A stretch of DNA of 64,000 nt, from positions 124,001 through 188,000 of the forward strand of contig NZ_JARXYX010000018.1 in NCBI RefSeq assembly GCF_029893585.1, read 5' to 3'. The position numbers and the translations under genes are program-made. A model generated the notes under the pieces. That model was not told where the DNA came from, did no database searches, and saw only the letters and a program-made list of their open reading frames with translations. Position 1 is the stretch's first letter; each line of letters opens with the position of its first letter. This stretch comes from Streptomyces sp. LBL. GTDB taxonomy: Bacteria; Actinomycetota; Actinomycetes; Streptomycetales; Streptomycetaceae. Below, piece after piece: positions 1-7,820 of this stretch.

Positions 1-651
1 GGTGGCGTCCCGGATCTCGTCGGGCGTCGGCGGGAACATGGCGAAGTTGAGGTGCAGCCCGACGCATCCGTCGGGGGCCTTGCGGCCGATCTCGTCGGTG
101 ACCGCGCATCCGAGGTCGCCGCCCTGGGCGCCCCATCGCCGGTAGCCGAGCCGGCCCATCAACGTGATCCAGGCATCGGCGACCCGGGGAAATCCCCAGC
201 CGGGTTCCGTAGGCCGGTCGGAGAACCCGAATCCCGGCAGCGACGGCACCACGAGATGGAAGGCGTCCCGCGGGTCACCGCCGTGGGCCGCGGGATCGGT
301 CAGCGGGCCGATGACCTTGTGGAAATCGAGGACGGAGCTGGGCCATCCGTGGGTCATGACCAGCGGGAGGGCGTCCGGCTCAGGCGAGCGCACATGGAGG
401 AAGTGAATGCCCAGACCATCGATGATGGTGCGGGACTGGCCGAAGCCGTTGAGGGTCTTCTCGCACCGCCGCCAGTCGTAGGTGTTGAGCCAGTAGTCGT
501 GCAGAGCACGGAGCTTCGCCAGCTGGGGTCCCTGGCTGGTGTCCAGGACGGTCTCGGCATCGGGCCACCGGGTGCGGGAGAGCCGCTCACGCAGGTCGGT
601 CAGCTGTTCTTCCGGCACGGACAGTGTGAAGGGTTCGATGAGTTCGGACAT
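1..651 (-). CDS. Epoxide hydrolase, C-terminus beyond window edge
   Basis: The gene runs off the left edge; 217 residues are visible. The ATG at 651 has an AAGGAG ribosome site 8 bases upstream. Residues 1-110 match the epoxide hydrolase N-terminal (EHN) region, with RWPDAE near 29-33 and YDWR near 58-61. The alpha/beta-hydrolase core follows, with the oxyanion motif HGWP at 101-104, GFGFSDRP near 140, and the nucleophile elbow GGDLG with Asp179. Family members open epoxides to diols through an aspartyl ester. The PadR gene lies just upstream on the same strand, 75 bases away, so the two may be co-transcribed. The substrate cannot be told. Confidence 0.88.
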   Translation of the reverse strand, partial: MSELIEPFTLSVPEEQLTDLRERLSRTRWPDAETVLDTSQGPQLAKLRALHDYWLNTYDWRRCEKTLNGFGQSRTIIDGLGIHFLHVRSPEPDALPLVMTHGWPSSVLDFHKVIGPLTDPAAHGGDPRDAFHLVVPSLPGFGFSDRPTEPGWGFPRVADAWITLMGRLGYRRWGAQGGDLGCAVTDEIGRKAPDGCVGLHLNFAMFPPTPDEIRDAT

Positions 652-726
652 GGGACATGCTCCTTACTGGGCAACGGTCGCGCCGACGGCGACGCGGGCG
701 GATTCAGGGGGGCGGGATCCGGTGAT

Positions 727-1302
727 TCAGAGGGTGTCGGGCCGGCGGGTCCGTTCATCGGCGACAATCTCGGGCACCGCGTCCAGGACCTCCTGGAGCC
801 AGGCGATTTCGGCGCGCAGCCTGCGCGCACTGTGACTGACCGCCAGTGCCTCGCTCACCGTCAGGTAGCCGCCGTCGATGGCGTTGGCGTTCAGCGCCTC
901 GGTGTCCGAGAGCATGGAGGCGAGTTCATCCAGCCGGGATGCGATCACCGTGTGGAGCTCGTCCAGCTTCTCCGGGTCCAGGCGAGTGAGGGCCAGGTCG
1001 AACGGGTCCGGCTTCATCCAGATGTGGCGCAGACTCTCCGACTGGAGTTCCTTGAGACGCAGCCGCCCTTCGCCGGTGATGCCGTACACCTGACGCTCGG
1101 GCAGATTGCCCTCCTTCTCGGTCCTGACCTCTTCGAGCAAGCCCTCAGCAAGCAGACGCTTGATCGCCTGATACAAGCTGCCCACGGACACGTCCGTCCA
1201 CAGGTGTAGATGCTCCCGCTCGGCCTGGAAGCGCACCTTATGCCCGTGCATCTCGCCGTTCCTCGCGAACGTGTCGAGGATGAACAACCTGATTGATGAC
1301 AT
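727..1302 (-). CDS. PadR family transcriptional regulator
   Basis: 191 residues. The start MSSIRLFIL was chosen because the family winged helix begins at once. Residues 1-85 hold the PadR fold: FILDTFARNGEMHGHKV, the recognition segment SVGSLYQAIKRLLAEGLLEE, and a wing ending RQVYGITGEGRLRL. The C-terminal half is helical and probably dimerises (PadR type with a long C-terminal domain). The gene precedes the epoxide hydrolase on the same strand, so the hydrolase may be its target. Two GAGTACTC palindromes sit at and just upstream of the start codon and are likely its own operator. Confidence 0.88.
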   Translation of the reverse strand: MSSIRLFILDTFARNGEMHGHKVRFQAEREHLHLWTDVSVGSLYQAIKRLLAEGLLEEVRTEKEGNLPERQVYGITGEGRLRLKELQSESLRHIWMKPDPFDLALTRLDPEKLDELHTVIASRLDELASMLSDTEALNANAIDGGYLTVSEALAVSHSARRLRAEIAWLQEVLDAVPEIVADERTRRPDTL

Positions 1303-1304
1303 GC

Positions 1305-1329
1305 GAGTACTCTTACATGAGTACTCATG
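1305..1329. promoter_or_regulatory. Double palindrome, likely PadR operator
   Basis: The 8-bp palindrome GAGTACTC occurs at 1305-1312 and again at 1319-1326, 14 bp apart. The second extends to a perfect 14-bp palindrome, CATGAGTACTCATG, at 1316-1329. The pair lies 3-27 bases upstream of the padR start codon, so bound protein would block transcription or translation of padR. Autorepression is usual for PadR proteins; the assignment here is inferred from position and symmetry. Confidence 0.6.
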
Positions 1330-1477
1330 CGTAGGCAACCGGTCGATGTGACGAGCATTGACTCCGAGAGCGGCCACATCGAGGTCGCGAACAGGATTCA
1401 TCGCCGAGTTCACCGCCGGCTGAACGGCGGTGCGTCCTGCGAGGCCGCCGGAAGTGGCAGCGTCACTCCGTTTCGAC

Positions 1478-1519
1478 ATCTCCAGACGACTGGTCCAAAT
1501 CTCCAGACGACTGGTCCAA
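1478..1519. repeat. Two-copy 21-bp perfect tandem repeat
   Basis: A 21-bp unit is present twice head to tail (1478-1498 and 1499-1519), beginning ATCTCCAGACGACTGG. The period is two DNA turns, which suits cooperative binding of a regulator. It lies in the roughly 300-bp stretch between the SUKH gene and padR, about 175 bp upstream of the padR start. I see no gene in 1330-1600. Confidence 0.6.
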
Positions 1520-1600
1520 TCGGATGCTGTAGGGCGGCGTGGCACAGACCGGCCCCGATGAGCAACCGTGACGTTCACCCGCCACCGCAGGCCGCGAAGG

Positions 1601-2086
1601 TCAGCTTTCGCCCTCGCCGGCGAGGGCCCAGTCTTCCCGCGCACTGACCACCAGTGCGGCGAAGCTGTCGTACGGATGAGGGTCTTCCCCGTCACCGGCC
1701 CACCACCAGTACGCGGTCCACTCTCCGTCCGGCCCGGGGTTGCTCGCGTCGAGCAGCCAGTAGTCGCCGTCGGCAGGCCCCGACAGAAGTGTGGACCGCT
1801 TGAGCTGCTCCGTGATGTCCTCGTCATGTGACCAGGCGTCCACCATCCCGGGGTCCACGTCAGGGAACCACCCGATCTTCTCGACCTTGAGCAGTTCATA
1901 CAGAGAGCGGGCGATGGCACTCCAGCCGTCGCTGGCCAGCAGGAACTTCCGGTAGCTCGGCGGCAGCCGGATCCCGAGTCGGTCTTCGGCGGCGAGGACC
2001 GCTTCCTCGCTCGCCGGCTCGTAGCCGAGCCTGAAGAGGTCCTGTCTGGGGTGCCGTGGATCAGCTCGTGCCAGGGCCGGCGGCAC
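1601..2086 (-). CDS. SMI1/KNR4 (SUKH) family protein
   Basis: 161 residues from a GTG start at 2086 with GGGAGG 8 bases upstream. The SUKH signature is visible: LGIRLPPSYRKFLLASDGW near residues 37-55, then an acidic and aromatic-rich second half (DGEWTAYWWWAGDG). SUKH proteins are often immunity proteins against contact-dependent or secreted toxins, but many stand alone in Streptomyces with no known role. No toxin gene is adjacent; the neighbours are TetR and padR. Confidence 0.8.
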   Translation of the reverse strand: MPPALARADPRHPRQDLFRLGYEPASEEAVLAAEDRLGIRLPPSYRKFLLASDGWSAIARSLYELLKVEKIGWFPDVDPGMVDAWSHDEDITEQLKRSTLLSGPADGDYWLLDASNPGPDGEWTAYWWWAGDGEDPHPYDSFAALVVSAREDWALAGEGES

Positions 2087-2146
2087 CCCGAAAACCTCCC
2101 TGCACCGCTGCCTACAGGGGCAGCCGCACCGGATGTGCTGAGGTGG

Positions 2147-2803
2147 TCAAGGCCGGACGGCGCCTCCACCGGAGGCCGGCGAGCCCCCGCGGCCCGCTCT
2201 GGTGGTTGCCGCGGTGCGCGGCCTCGGGGCGAGTGCCGCGCGCAGCGCCGGGGTGAGGATGCGGCGGGTCTCGGACGGGGTGAGGGCGGCGGGGGTGGGG
2301 AGAGGGTTGAGGTAGCGGGTGTAGATGAGGCCGCCCAGGAGCGTCACCACGGCCGTGGCGCGGGCGGTCGCGTCCCGGCCGCCGAGAAATTCAACAAGCC
2401 GGGCCAGCAGCTCGCGTTCCAGGTATTCGCGGATCACCTCGGCAGCCTCGTCGCCCTGCGCGGCGAGCTGGAGGAAGTCGGCGTCCTCCCACAGGTCCGT
2501 CACCGTGTCGATCAGGCGCTCGGGGAGGGTGGCCGGGTCGCCGCCGAGGACGTCGTCCGCCGCCAGCGCATTGGCGCACTGGAACTGCATCACATCCGCG
2601 AACAGGCCCTTCTTCGAGCCGAAGTGGTACGCGATCAGCGCCGGGTCGACCCCGGCAGCCCCGGCCACCGCGCGCAGGGTGGTACGTCGGTAGCCGCGTT
2701 TCAGGAACAGCGCACGCGCCGCCGAGACGATCGACTCGCGGGTCGGCGGGTTGCCGCGGGGGCGCCCTCGGGTGCGGGCGGGGGCAGGGGCGGCGTTATT
2801 CAT
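2147..2803 (-). CDS. TetR/AcrR family transcriptional regulator
   Basis: 218 residues. The N-terminal HTH covers about residues 20-68: RESIVSAARALFLKRGYRRT, then VDPALIAYHFGSKKGLFADV, the usual TetR recognition region with Y-H-F. The C-terminal ligand and dimer domain ends in a basic, Gly-rich tail of about 25 residues that is probably disordered. The gene is divergent from the oxidoreductase at 2880 with 76 bases between start codons, so it most likely controls that gene and itself. Confidence 0.9.
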   Translation of the reverse strand: MNNAAPAPARTRGRPRGNPPTRESIVSAARALFLKRGYRRTTLRAVAGAAGVDPALIAYHFGSKKGLFADVMQFQCANALAADDVLGGDPATLPERLIDTVTDLWEDADFLQLAAQGDEAAEVIREYLERELLARLVEFLGGRDATARATAVVTLLGGLIYTRYLNPLPTPAALTPSETRRILTPALRAALAPRPRTAATTRAGRGGSPASGGGAVRP

Positions 2804-2879
2804 CAGCGTTGAGCCTGCGTTTCGTGATCGGCACAGTCAAGGGCGTTCCGGGAACCACACGAAGGGATGCCCCGACACC

Positions 2880-3572
2880 ATGCGTATCGCAGTCTTCGGC
2901 GCCAACGGACCGACCGGCCGCCACCTCACCGACCAGGCCCTCGCCGCCGGCCACGAGGTCGTCGCCGTGACCCGCCGCCCCGGCTCCCTCCCCACGCGGC
3001 CCGGCCTCGCCGTGGCCGTCGCCGACGCCACCGACCCGGCGGCCGTCGACGCCGCGATCGGGGGGACGGACGCCGTCCTCTCCGCGTTGGGCGCGCGTTT
3101 CAGCAAGGAGACCATCACCACGTACTCGGCGAGCGCCACGGCCATCACCGGGGCCATGGCCCGCCACGGCATCAAGCGGTTGCTCGCCGTCAGCTCCAGC
3201 ATCGCCGACCCGAACTGGCGTCCCACCGGCGCGCACTTCTTCAACCATGTGCTCGACCCGCTGGTGAACCGACGCCTCGGCCGCACCCTCCACGAGGACA
3301 TGCGCCGCATGGAGGCCGTGATCCGTCAGACGGACCTCGACTGGACCCTCGTCCGGCCCTCGGGCCTCTTCGAGCACCCCGGCGTCACGGACTACCACAC
3401 CGCCGAGACCAGCGCCGACGGCGTCTTCACCGCCCGTGCCGACCTCGCCGCGAGCATGCTCCGCGAAGGGGAGGAGGGGCGGTATGTCCGTACGGCCATG
3501 GGTGTCATCACCACAGCCGTGAAGCCGAACATCGCCAAGCTGATCTGGAACGAGGGCGTGAAGAAGAAGTGA
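2880..3572 (+). CDS. NAD(P)-binding (atypical SDR, NmrA-like) oxidoreductase
   Basis: 230 residues. The start MRIAVFGANGPTGRHLTDQA carries the dinucleotide-binding GxxGxxG pattern at residues 7-13. The Rossmann core continues with VVAVTRRPGSLP and DAVLSALGA, and the family segment WTLVRPSGLFEH lies near 155. An ATG at 2867 opens a different frame and was not used. Such proteins reduce small substrates or act as NAD(P)H sensors; the substrate is unknown. The stop codon overlaps the GTG of the next ORF (GTGA), so the two are translationally coupled. Confidence 0.86.
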   Translation: MRIAVFGANGPTGRHLTDQALAAGHEVVAVTRRPGSLPTRPGLAVAVADATDPAAVDAAIGGTDAVLSALGARFSKETITTYSASATAITGAMARHGIKRLLAVSSSIADPNWRPTGAHFFNHVLDPLVNRRLGRTLHEDMRRMEAVIRQTDLDWTLVRPSGLFEHPGVTDYHTAETSADGVFTARADLAASMLREGEEGRYVRTAMGVITTAVKPNIAKLIWNEGVKKK

Positions 3573-3838
3573 GCCGGGCGACCATCGAACTCCCGGCCGC
3601 CACACGGGCGTTCCTCACTCGCCCCCATACGGCCACCCTCACCACTCTCCGCCCCGACGGCACCCCGCATGTCACCCCTGTCCGCTTCACCTTCGACGCG
3701 GCCACCGGCCTGGTCCGGGTGACCACCCGGGCGGGAGCGCGCAAGGCCCGGAACGTGGTGGCGGGCAGCCCGACGGCCCGTGTCGCGCTCTGTCAGGCGG
3801 ACGGCTTCCGCTGGGCCACCAGCCCGAGCTCGCGGTAG
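3569..3838 (+). pseudogene. Truncated PPOX-class pyridoxamine oxidase-like gene
   Basis: 89 residues from a GTG that overlaps the upstream stop. The sequence reads as the N-terminal two thirds of a PPOX (putative F420- or FMN-dependent) split-barrel protein: LTTLRPDGTPHVTPVRFTFD, then the phosphate-binding stretch RVTTRAGARKARNV and VALCQADGFRWAT. The reading then passes abruptly into SPSSR and a stop. Relatives are normally 130-145 residues, so the last strands are missing. The bases that follow (3839-3958) show no continuation in any frame I read. Confidence 0.7.
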
Positions 3839-3958
3839 GCACCGCGTGCGATCGCGGCATGGGACGGATCTTTCAGTGGGCAGGCGGCGCGAGCCTCGGG
3901 ACGCTCGACCAGTACACCGCGTTTTCCGCCCGTTTCCTGGCTTTCGTCGGCGTCGGGG

Positions 3959-4639
3959 TCAACGCACGGGCGTCGGGAGATCCGCCGCGATGCGCGCAAC
4001 GGACTCTCTGACCGCATCCAGCGCCGCTGTTCGTTCCTGGTCGGTCATGTGGGCCGGTCCATAGGTGACCACCGGGTCGAGGACCTGGAAGCCGACGAAC
4101 GTCAGCATCCCGCGCTGGATGTGGAACAGGAAGTCGTCCATTGAGCCGAAGGACCCACCAGGGCGGAACGTCTCACTGGACCCGCCGGTCGTGAACAGCA
4201 GCATCGCTCGTTTCCCGGCGAGCGCCGCGTCGCCGAGGATCCCGTAGTCCCCGCCGAAGACCCCTCCCATCACGAAGACCCGGTCCACCCACCCCTTGAG
4301 GATGGCGGGCAGCGAGAACCACCACATCGGGAACGACAGCACGAGCAGATCAGCGGCGAGCAGCCGGTCGAGATGGGCCCTGACGGCCGCGTCGAGCGTC
4401 CCTTCCTTGACCGCGCGCATCTGTTCGGCCTGCGGCTTGAACGGGCCGTCCACCGGTGCGAACTCATCGCGGGCGAGGACCGGGGCCCATCCGTCGGCGT
4501 AGAGGTCGAGGACGTCGACCCGGTATCCGGCCTCGCGCAGGGCCTGAGTCGCGGTGGTCATCTGGGCGGTGCTGAACGAGTGGGGCTCGGGGTGGGCGTG
4601 AACGATGAGGGCGGTGGGCGCGGCATCGAAGGTCGACAT
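3959..4639 (-). CDS. NAD(P)H:quinone-type flavodoxin-fold oxidoreductase
   Basis: 226 residues. It has the flavodoxin-like fold of the NQO1/KefF/MdaB group: ALIVHAHPEPHSFSTA near residue 11 (FMN or FAD phosphate contact), LLVLSFPMWWFSLPAILKGWVDRV near 95-118, and a GG loop LLFTTGGSSETF. These enzymes make two-electron reductions of quinones or nitro compounds with NAD(P)H. The arsR gene lies 34 bases upstream on the same strand. A perfect 18-bp palindrome fills most of that gap, so repression by the ArsR protein is likely. Confidence 0.88.
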   Translation of the reverse strand: MSTFDAAPTALIVHAHPEPHSFSTAQMTTATQALREAGYRVDVLDLYADGWAPVLARDEFAPVDGPFKPQAEQMRAVKEGTLDAAVRAHLDRLLAADLLVLSFPMWWFSLPAILKGWVDRVFVMGGVFGGDYGILGDAALAGKRAMLLFTTGGSSETFRPGGSFGSMDDFLFHIQRGMLTFVGFQVLDPVVTYGPAHMTDQERTAALDAVRESVARIAADLPTPVR

Positions 4640-4653
4640 GAAGAGATCATATC

Positions 4654-4671
4654 GACGTATCGCGATACGTC
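4654..4671. promoter_or_regulatory. 18-bp perfect palindrome, probable ArsR operator (flavoprotein gene)
   Basis: GACGTATCGCGATACGTC is a perfect palindrome between the arsR stop and the flavoprotein start. Its core TATCGCGATA (4658-4667) differs by one base from TATCTCGATA at 5045-5054 upstream of arsR. A shared core at both upstream regions points to one regulator. Confidence 0.68.
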
Positions 4672-4673
4672 AA

Positions 4674-5006
4674 TCAGACGGTGGTGCCGATCGCCTGCGC
4701 CACCTGCGCCAGCCGCTCTTCGTCGCGCCGGTAGTGAGTCCACTTGCCCACCCGGGTGGGGCGCACGAGACCCGCCCGTTCGAGCGTGCTCATGTAGCTG
4801 GAGACCGTCGACTGGGCGAGTCCCGCCTTCGCCTGGATGTGCGTGACGCACACGCCGACCGACTGACGGTCCGCGATCGGCTCGTACTCGTCGAAGTGCG
4901 CTTCGGGATTCTTCAGCCACTGCATGATCTGCAAACGGGCGGGGTTGCCGAGGGCCTTGAACACCTCGATCAGATCACCCGAATCCAGTCCCGCTGTCGC
5001 GGCCAT
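4674..5006 (-). CDS. ArsR family (ArsR/SmtB fold) transcriptional repressor
   Basis: 110 residues. The start MAATAGLDSG at 5006 was preferred over a longer reading because AAAAGGG lies just upstream. The winged helix is clear: LIEVFKALGNPARLQIMQWL, then THIQAKAGLAQSTVSSYMSTLERAGLV, then a wing TRVGKWTHYRRDE. Two cysteines are not in the alpha-3 CxC metal arrangement, so it is probably a redox or small-molecule sensor, not a classic metal sensor. It is followed by the flavoprotein gene in a likely two-gene unit. Confidence 0.88.
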   Translation of the reverse strand: MAATAGLDSGDLIEVFKALGNPARLQIMQWLKNPEAHFDEYEPIADRQSVGVCVTHIQAKAGLAQSTVSSYMSTLERAGLVRPTRVGKWTHYRRDEERLAQVAQAIGTTV

Positions 5007-5042
5007 GCGCCACCCTTTTCGCCAGACAGTCCGACACACCAC

Positions 5043-5056
5043 GATATCTCGATATC
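5043..5056. promoter_or_regulatory. Near-palindrome upstream of arsR, probable autoregulatory operator
   Basis: GATATCTCGATATC is symmetrical except for its two centre bases and contains TATCTCGATA, one mismatch from the palindrome core at 4658-4667. It lies 37-50 bases upstream of the arsR start, where a promoter is expected. Confidence 0.55.
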
Positions 5057-5110
5057 AGATCCGCGGTGCTCCGGCTGACGGGCGCTCCGTCAACAGCGTC
5101 ATGTTCCTGT

Positions 5111-5611
5111 TCACTGCTGCTGGTGGACGCCGGTGCTGTCGTGGATGAAGAGTGTTCGACTGTCGGAGGGGCTGTAGCGTTCCTTGATCGTGAACTCCTC
5201 GGGGGTGCCTTCCCCGAGGGCGTCCGGAGGTTCGAAATACAGGACATAGGTCTTGGCCGTGTCTGTTTCGCTCTCCAGTTGCAGCCACCCGGTGTAGCCG
5301 GCCGCGGGGAAGGTGCCGATGACCTTCACGGTGATCGCACTGGCCGAATGCGTGACGGTGTACTGCCCGGTGCCGAGCTCAAGGCGCTTGCGGGCTCCCT
5401 CCGCCCAGCGTCTGAAGAGATCGATCCACTCCTGGGGCCATGGACCGCCGGTCGAGGTCGGCGGCATGTCCTCTTCCAGGCGCTCGATGATGTGGTCGGC
5501 GTGGGCGACGACGTCGTCGTAGGCCCACAAGTTGAGCGAGAAGCCCATGTGATCGCGGTCTGTGGCAGAGAACATGGGCTTGATGTGCAGCTCGAAGACC
5601 GGGGTACGCAT
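5111..5611 (-). CDS. Uncharacterised protein, second gene of tyrosinase operon
   Basis: 166 residues; I do not recognise a family. The ATG at 5611 directly abuts the TAA of the tyrosinase gene, so the two are co-translated. The first half is helical with repeated Asp/His pairs (DVVAHADHIIERLEEDMPP). The second half looks like alternating strands (YTVTHSASAITVKVIGTF, TGWLQLES). There is no signal peptide or cysteine. Classical Streptomyces tyrosinases need a small copper-loading partner (MelC1) encoded upstream; this partner is downstream and is not similar by eye. It may have a similar role, but that is conjecture. Confidence 0.72.
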   Translation of the reverse strand: MRTPVFELHIKPMFSATDRDHMGFSLNLWAYDDVVAHADHIIERLEEDMPPTSTGGPWPQEWIDLFRRWAEGARKRLELGTGQYTVTHSASAITVKVIGTFPAAGYTGWLQLESETDTAKTYVLYFEPPDALGEGTPEEFTIKERYSPSDSRTLFIHDSTGVHQQQ

Positions 5612-6931
5612 TTAGACGTACACCTCCATCACTACGTCCTTCAGGTCGACTTCGTCGATGGGTCCTACCTGCTGCGGGGGTCCGCCGGTCGGGCTGGGCG
5701 CGGGGACGAACTGGAGGGTGAGCAGGTGGTCCTCGGTGGGCGTGGGCGTCGATTCCAGCGCCGCCGTCACATCGAAGTACCGCACGTTGCAGACCGTCGG
5801 GTGGTGGGGATCCGGGGCGTGGGGATCCGGGTCGTGGGGATGCGGCGTAGCTTCATGAGCGGAGTGCGTGTCCGTGTGAATGTGGTGGCTCTGCCACATC
5901 GCTGCGTATCCCACGCCGAACCGACGGCTGAAATCCTCGTCGTCAGGCCGGAACGCCACGTCGGCGGGATGGACGAAGCCGTACAGCGTGTAGCTCCCGG
6001 TGACCGGCACCTTGAGGTCTTTCAGTCGGATGACCAAGCGCCGGCCCTCCTCCGGCGTCGCGGTGAGGGGCAGTTGCACGATTTCCTTGTCGCGCAGTTC
6101 CTCGACAATGTCCGCATCGGCCAGCGCCTTCAGCGGCTGGGCAACCAGCAGACTGTTGGGGACCGGGGAGGGCGGCGGGACGTCGAATGCGGCTTTGAGC
6201 CGCTCCGTGTACTCATACTCGTAGCCGAGGTCCAGGGTGTCGCTGAATTCGGCGCTCTTGTTCCTGGGTTGCGTGGCGAATCCTCGCAGGACGTGGTCCG
6301 GCGTGGTCAATGGCGGTCGTCCGTTGCGGCGCTGCCACTCGGCCCACATCAGGTCGATGAAGCAGTGGAAGCTGAAGTAGATGGGGTCTTCGGCGGCTGT
6401 CGAAGGATTATGCATCTTGCCGCCGATGTAAGTGAAGTGCATATAGCCGTGCGGCCCCTGTTCGAGCCGCCCGCCGTCAGCCCCCGGATGCTGCTCGGGA
6501 AATCCTCCGAACCAGCCCGGGTCCGTCTCGGTCATGACGATTTCGAGCGTGTCGGACGGCAGGGACGTATCCGTTTCGTTGCGGCCCGGCGAAATCAGTC
6601 CCGGCTTTTTGAACGCGGCGGGGAACTTCCCGGGCTCCTGCTCGCTGATCCAGTCCCAGTAGGGAATGGTCACGTTTGCGGTGCGAGGTGGGTCAGTCTC
6701 CTGAAGGAGCTTCTCAAAGTAGTACAGATGCGCCCGATGCCATGGCAGGAAGGCGTCGCTGCGATGTTCGCACGGGCCGGCCTGACCGTTGTGCAGATCC
6801 GCTTGGAAGTCGTAGCCGGTCGGATCTTCAGAGTTCACCACCGAACGTTCACGCAAGATGTTGAGCGCATGGATGTAATCACCCAACTCCGCTTCGGTCA
6901 GCGAGTTGATGTCTTTCCGTACCTTAGCCAT
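5612..6931 (-). CDS. Tyrosinase-family type 3 copper protein with His-rich tail
   Basis: 439 residues. The CuA site is set by His47, His56 and His65 (DLHNG, CEHRSDAFLPWHRAHL). The CuB site is set by His161, His165 and His189 (PHGYMH, YFSFHCFIDLMWAEW). The two aromatic YWDW residues near 91 are typical. Family enzymes hydroxylate monophenols or oxidise diphenols to quinones. A C-terminal domain follows, reminiscent of the shielding domain of polyphenol oxidases. It contains a His/Asp/Pro-rich segment near 360-390 (HTDTHSAHEATPHPHD) that could bind copper. There is no secretion signal. It is the first gene of a two-gene operon. Confidence 0.88.
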   Translation of the reverse strand: MAKVRKDINSLTEAELGDYIHALNILRERSVVNSEDPTGYDFQADLHNGQAGPCEHRSDAFLPWHRAHLYYFEKLLQETDPPRTANVTIPYWDWISEQEPGKFPAAFKKPGLISPGRNETDTSLPSDTLEIVMTETDPGWFGGFPEQHPGADGGRLEQGPHGYMHFTYIGGKMHNPSTAAEDPIYFSFHCFIDLMWAEWQRRNGRPPLTTPDHVLRGFATQPRNKSAEFSDTLDLGYEYEYTERLKAAFDVPPPSPVPNSLLVAQPLKALADADIVEELRDKEIVQLPLTATPEEGRRLVIRLKDLKVPVTGSYTLYGFVHPADVAFRPDDEDFSRRFGVGYAAMWQSHHIHTDTHSAHEATPHPHDPDPHAPDPHHPTVCNVRYFDVTAALESTPTPTEDHLLTLQFVPAPSPTGGPPQQVGPIDEVDLKDVVMEVYV

Positions 6932-7181
6932 GTGCCCTCCGTTTTATGCACGCAGTGAGGGATGGACCACTCACACCCCGATGAGATGCACTACACCAGC
7001 GGGACGAAAGTCAAGCGTCAACCACATGTCGAGGATTTCCAAGATTCCACAGCACTGGCGGAGTTCGCGGTCGCGCGGTGGTCTGGCGGCGCGGTCGCGC
7101 GGTGGTGTGGTGGTAGTGCGGTCATGCCGCGGTCCTGGAGCTTCCTGGTCGCCGTCTTCCGTCACACCATTTAGGCTTGCC

Positions 7182-7652
7182 ATGGAGAACTTCGCAACCG
7201 CAAGGGAGAACGGGGTGGACACCACAGAGCTGACCGGGTCCTACACCTATCGGAGTTTCCTTGACCTGACCGAACCGGTTGATGACTTCAATAAACTCCG
7301 CTTCGCGCAATTGGAGCTGACGCTGACGGTGGGACCGGATGGTGCGGTCAGCGGCGCACTGGTCTTTCCCACACCGCCTGAAGCCGGGCTCCTGGCCATG
7401 GACATGGTCGGTACGGCGACAGCTGGTCCCGATGTGCGGTTCACCCTTACCGGAAAGGGTCGCCCCAACACGCCTATCGCAGACTTCCACTATGCGTATG
7501 ACGGCATCGCCCTCCGCCACTGGGAAGCAGGAACCGATCAGCGACTGACCCTGGCGGGGACTGTTCTGCGTGTGGAGAATCACGGAAGTGGCCCCGCCCT
7601 GGCCCATGCAGGCCAGACTGCCAGCTTCCTCGCGGTCAACCGAGACCTTTGA
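7182..7652 (+). CDS. Uncharacterised protein divergent from tyrosinase operon
   Basis: 156 residues from the ATG at 7182; a GTG at 7215 is an alternative start. I do not recognise the family. The sequence alternates hydrophobic and polar residues in strand-like stretches (FAQLELTLTVGPDGAVSGALVF, RLTLAGTVLRVENHG), suggesting a beta-barrel or lipocalin-like fold. There is no signal peptide or metal motif. The start is 250 bases from the tyrosinase start on the opposite strand, so the three genes may form one module. The gap carries imperfect direct repeats of GGTCGCGCGGTGG near 7068-7105. Confidence 0.6.
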   Translation: MENFATARENGVDTTELTGSYTYRSFLDLTEPVDDFNKLRFAQLELTLTVGPDGAVSGALVFPTPPEAGLLAMDMVGTATAGPDVRFTLTGKGRPNTPIADFHYAYDGIALRHWEAGTDQRLTLAGTVLRVENHGSGPALAHAGQTASFLAVNRDL

Positions 7653-7820
7653 CTTGAGCAATGACTTGAGCAATGGGGGCTCTGGACGGGTCTCTATCCA
7701 TCACTGCGGGCCCCGCATGGAACCCGTCGACGCTCTGGCCTTCCGCAGCCTGCTCAACTCCCTGACGGCGGTCGGTGAACTGGTCCGGTGTTCGAAAAGC
7801 GCACGCCATGGCGTGCCCCC

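Noticed and set aside
52-1209. Long open frame on the plus strand through the epoxide hydrolase and padR
   Set aside because: It is antisense to two clear genes and has no family features; a shadow frame in GC-rich DNA.
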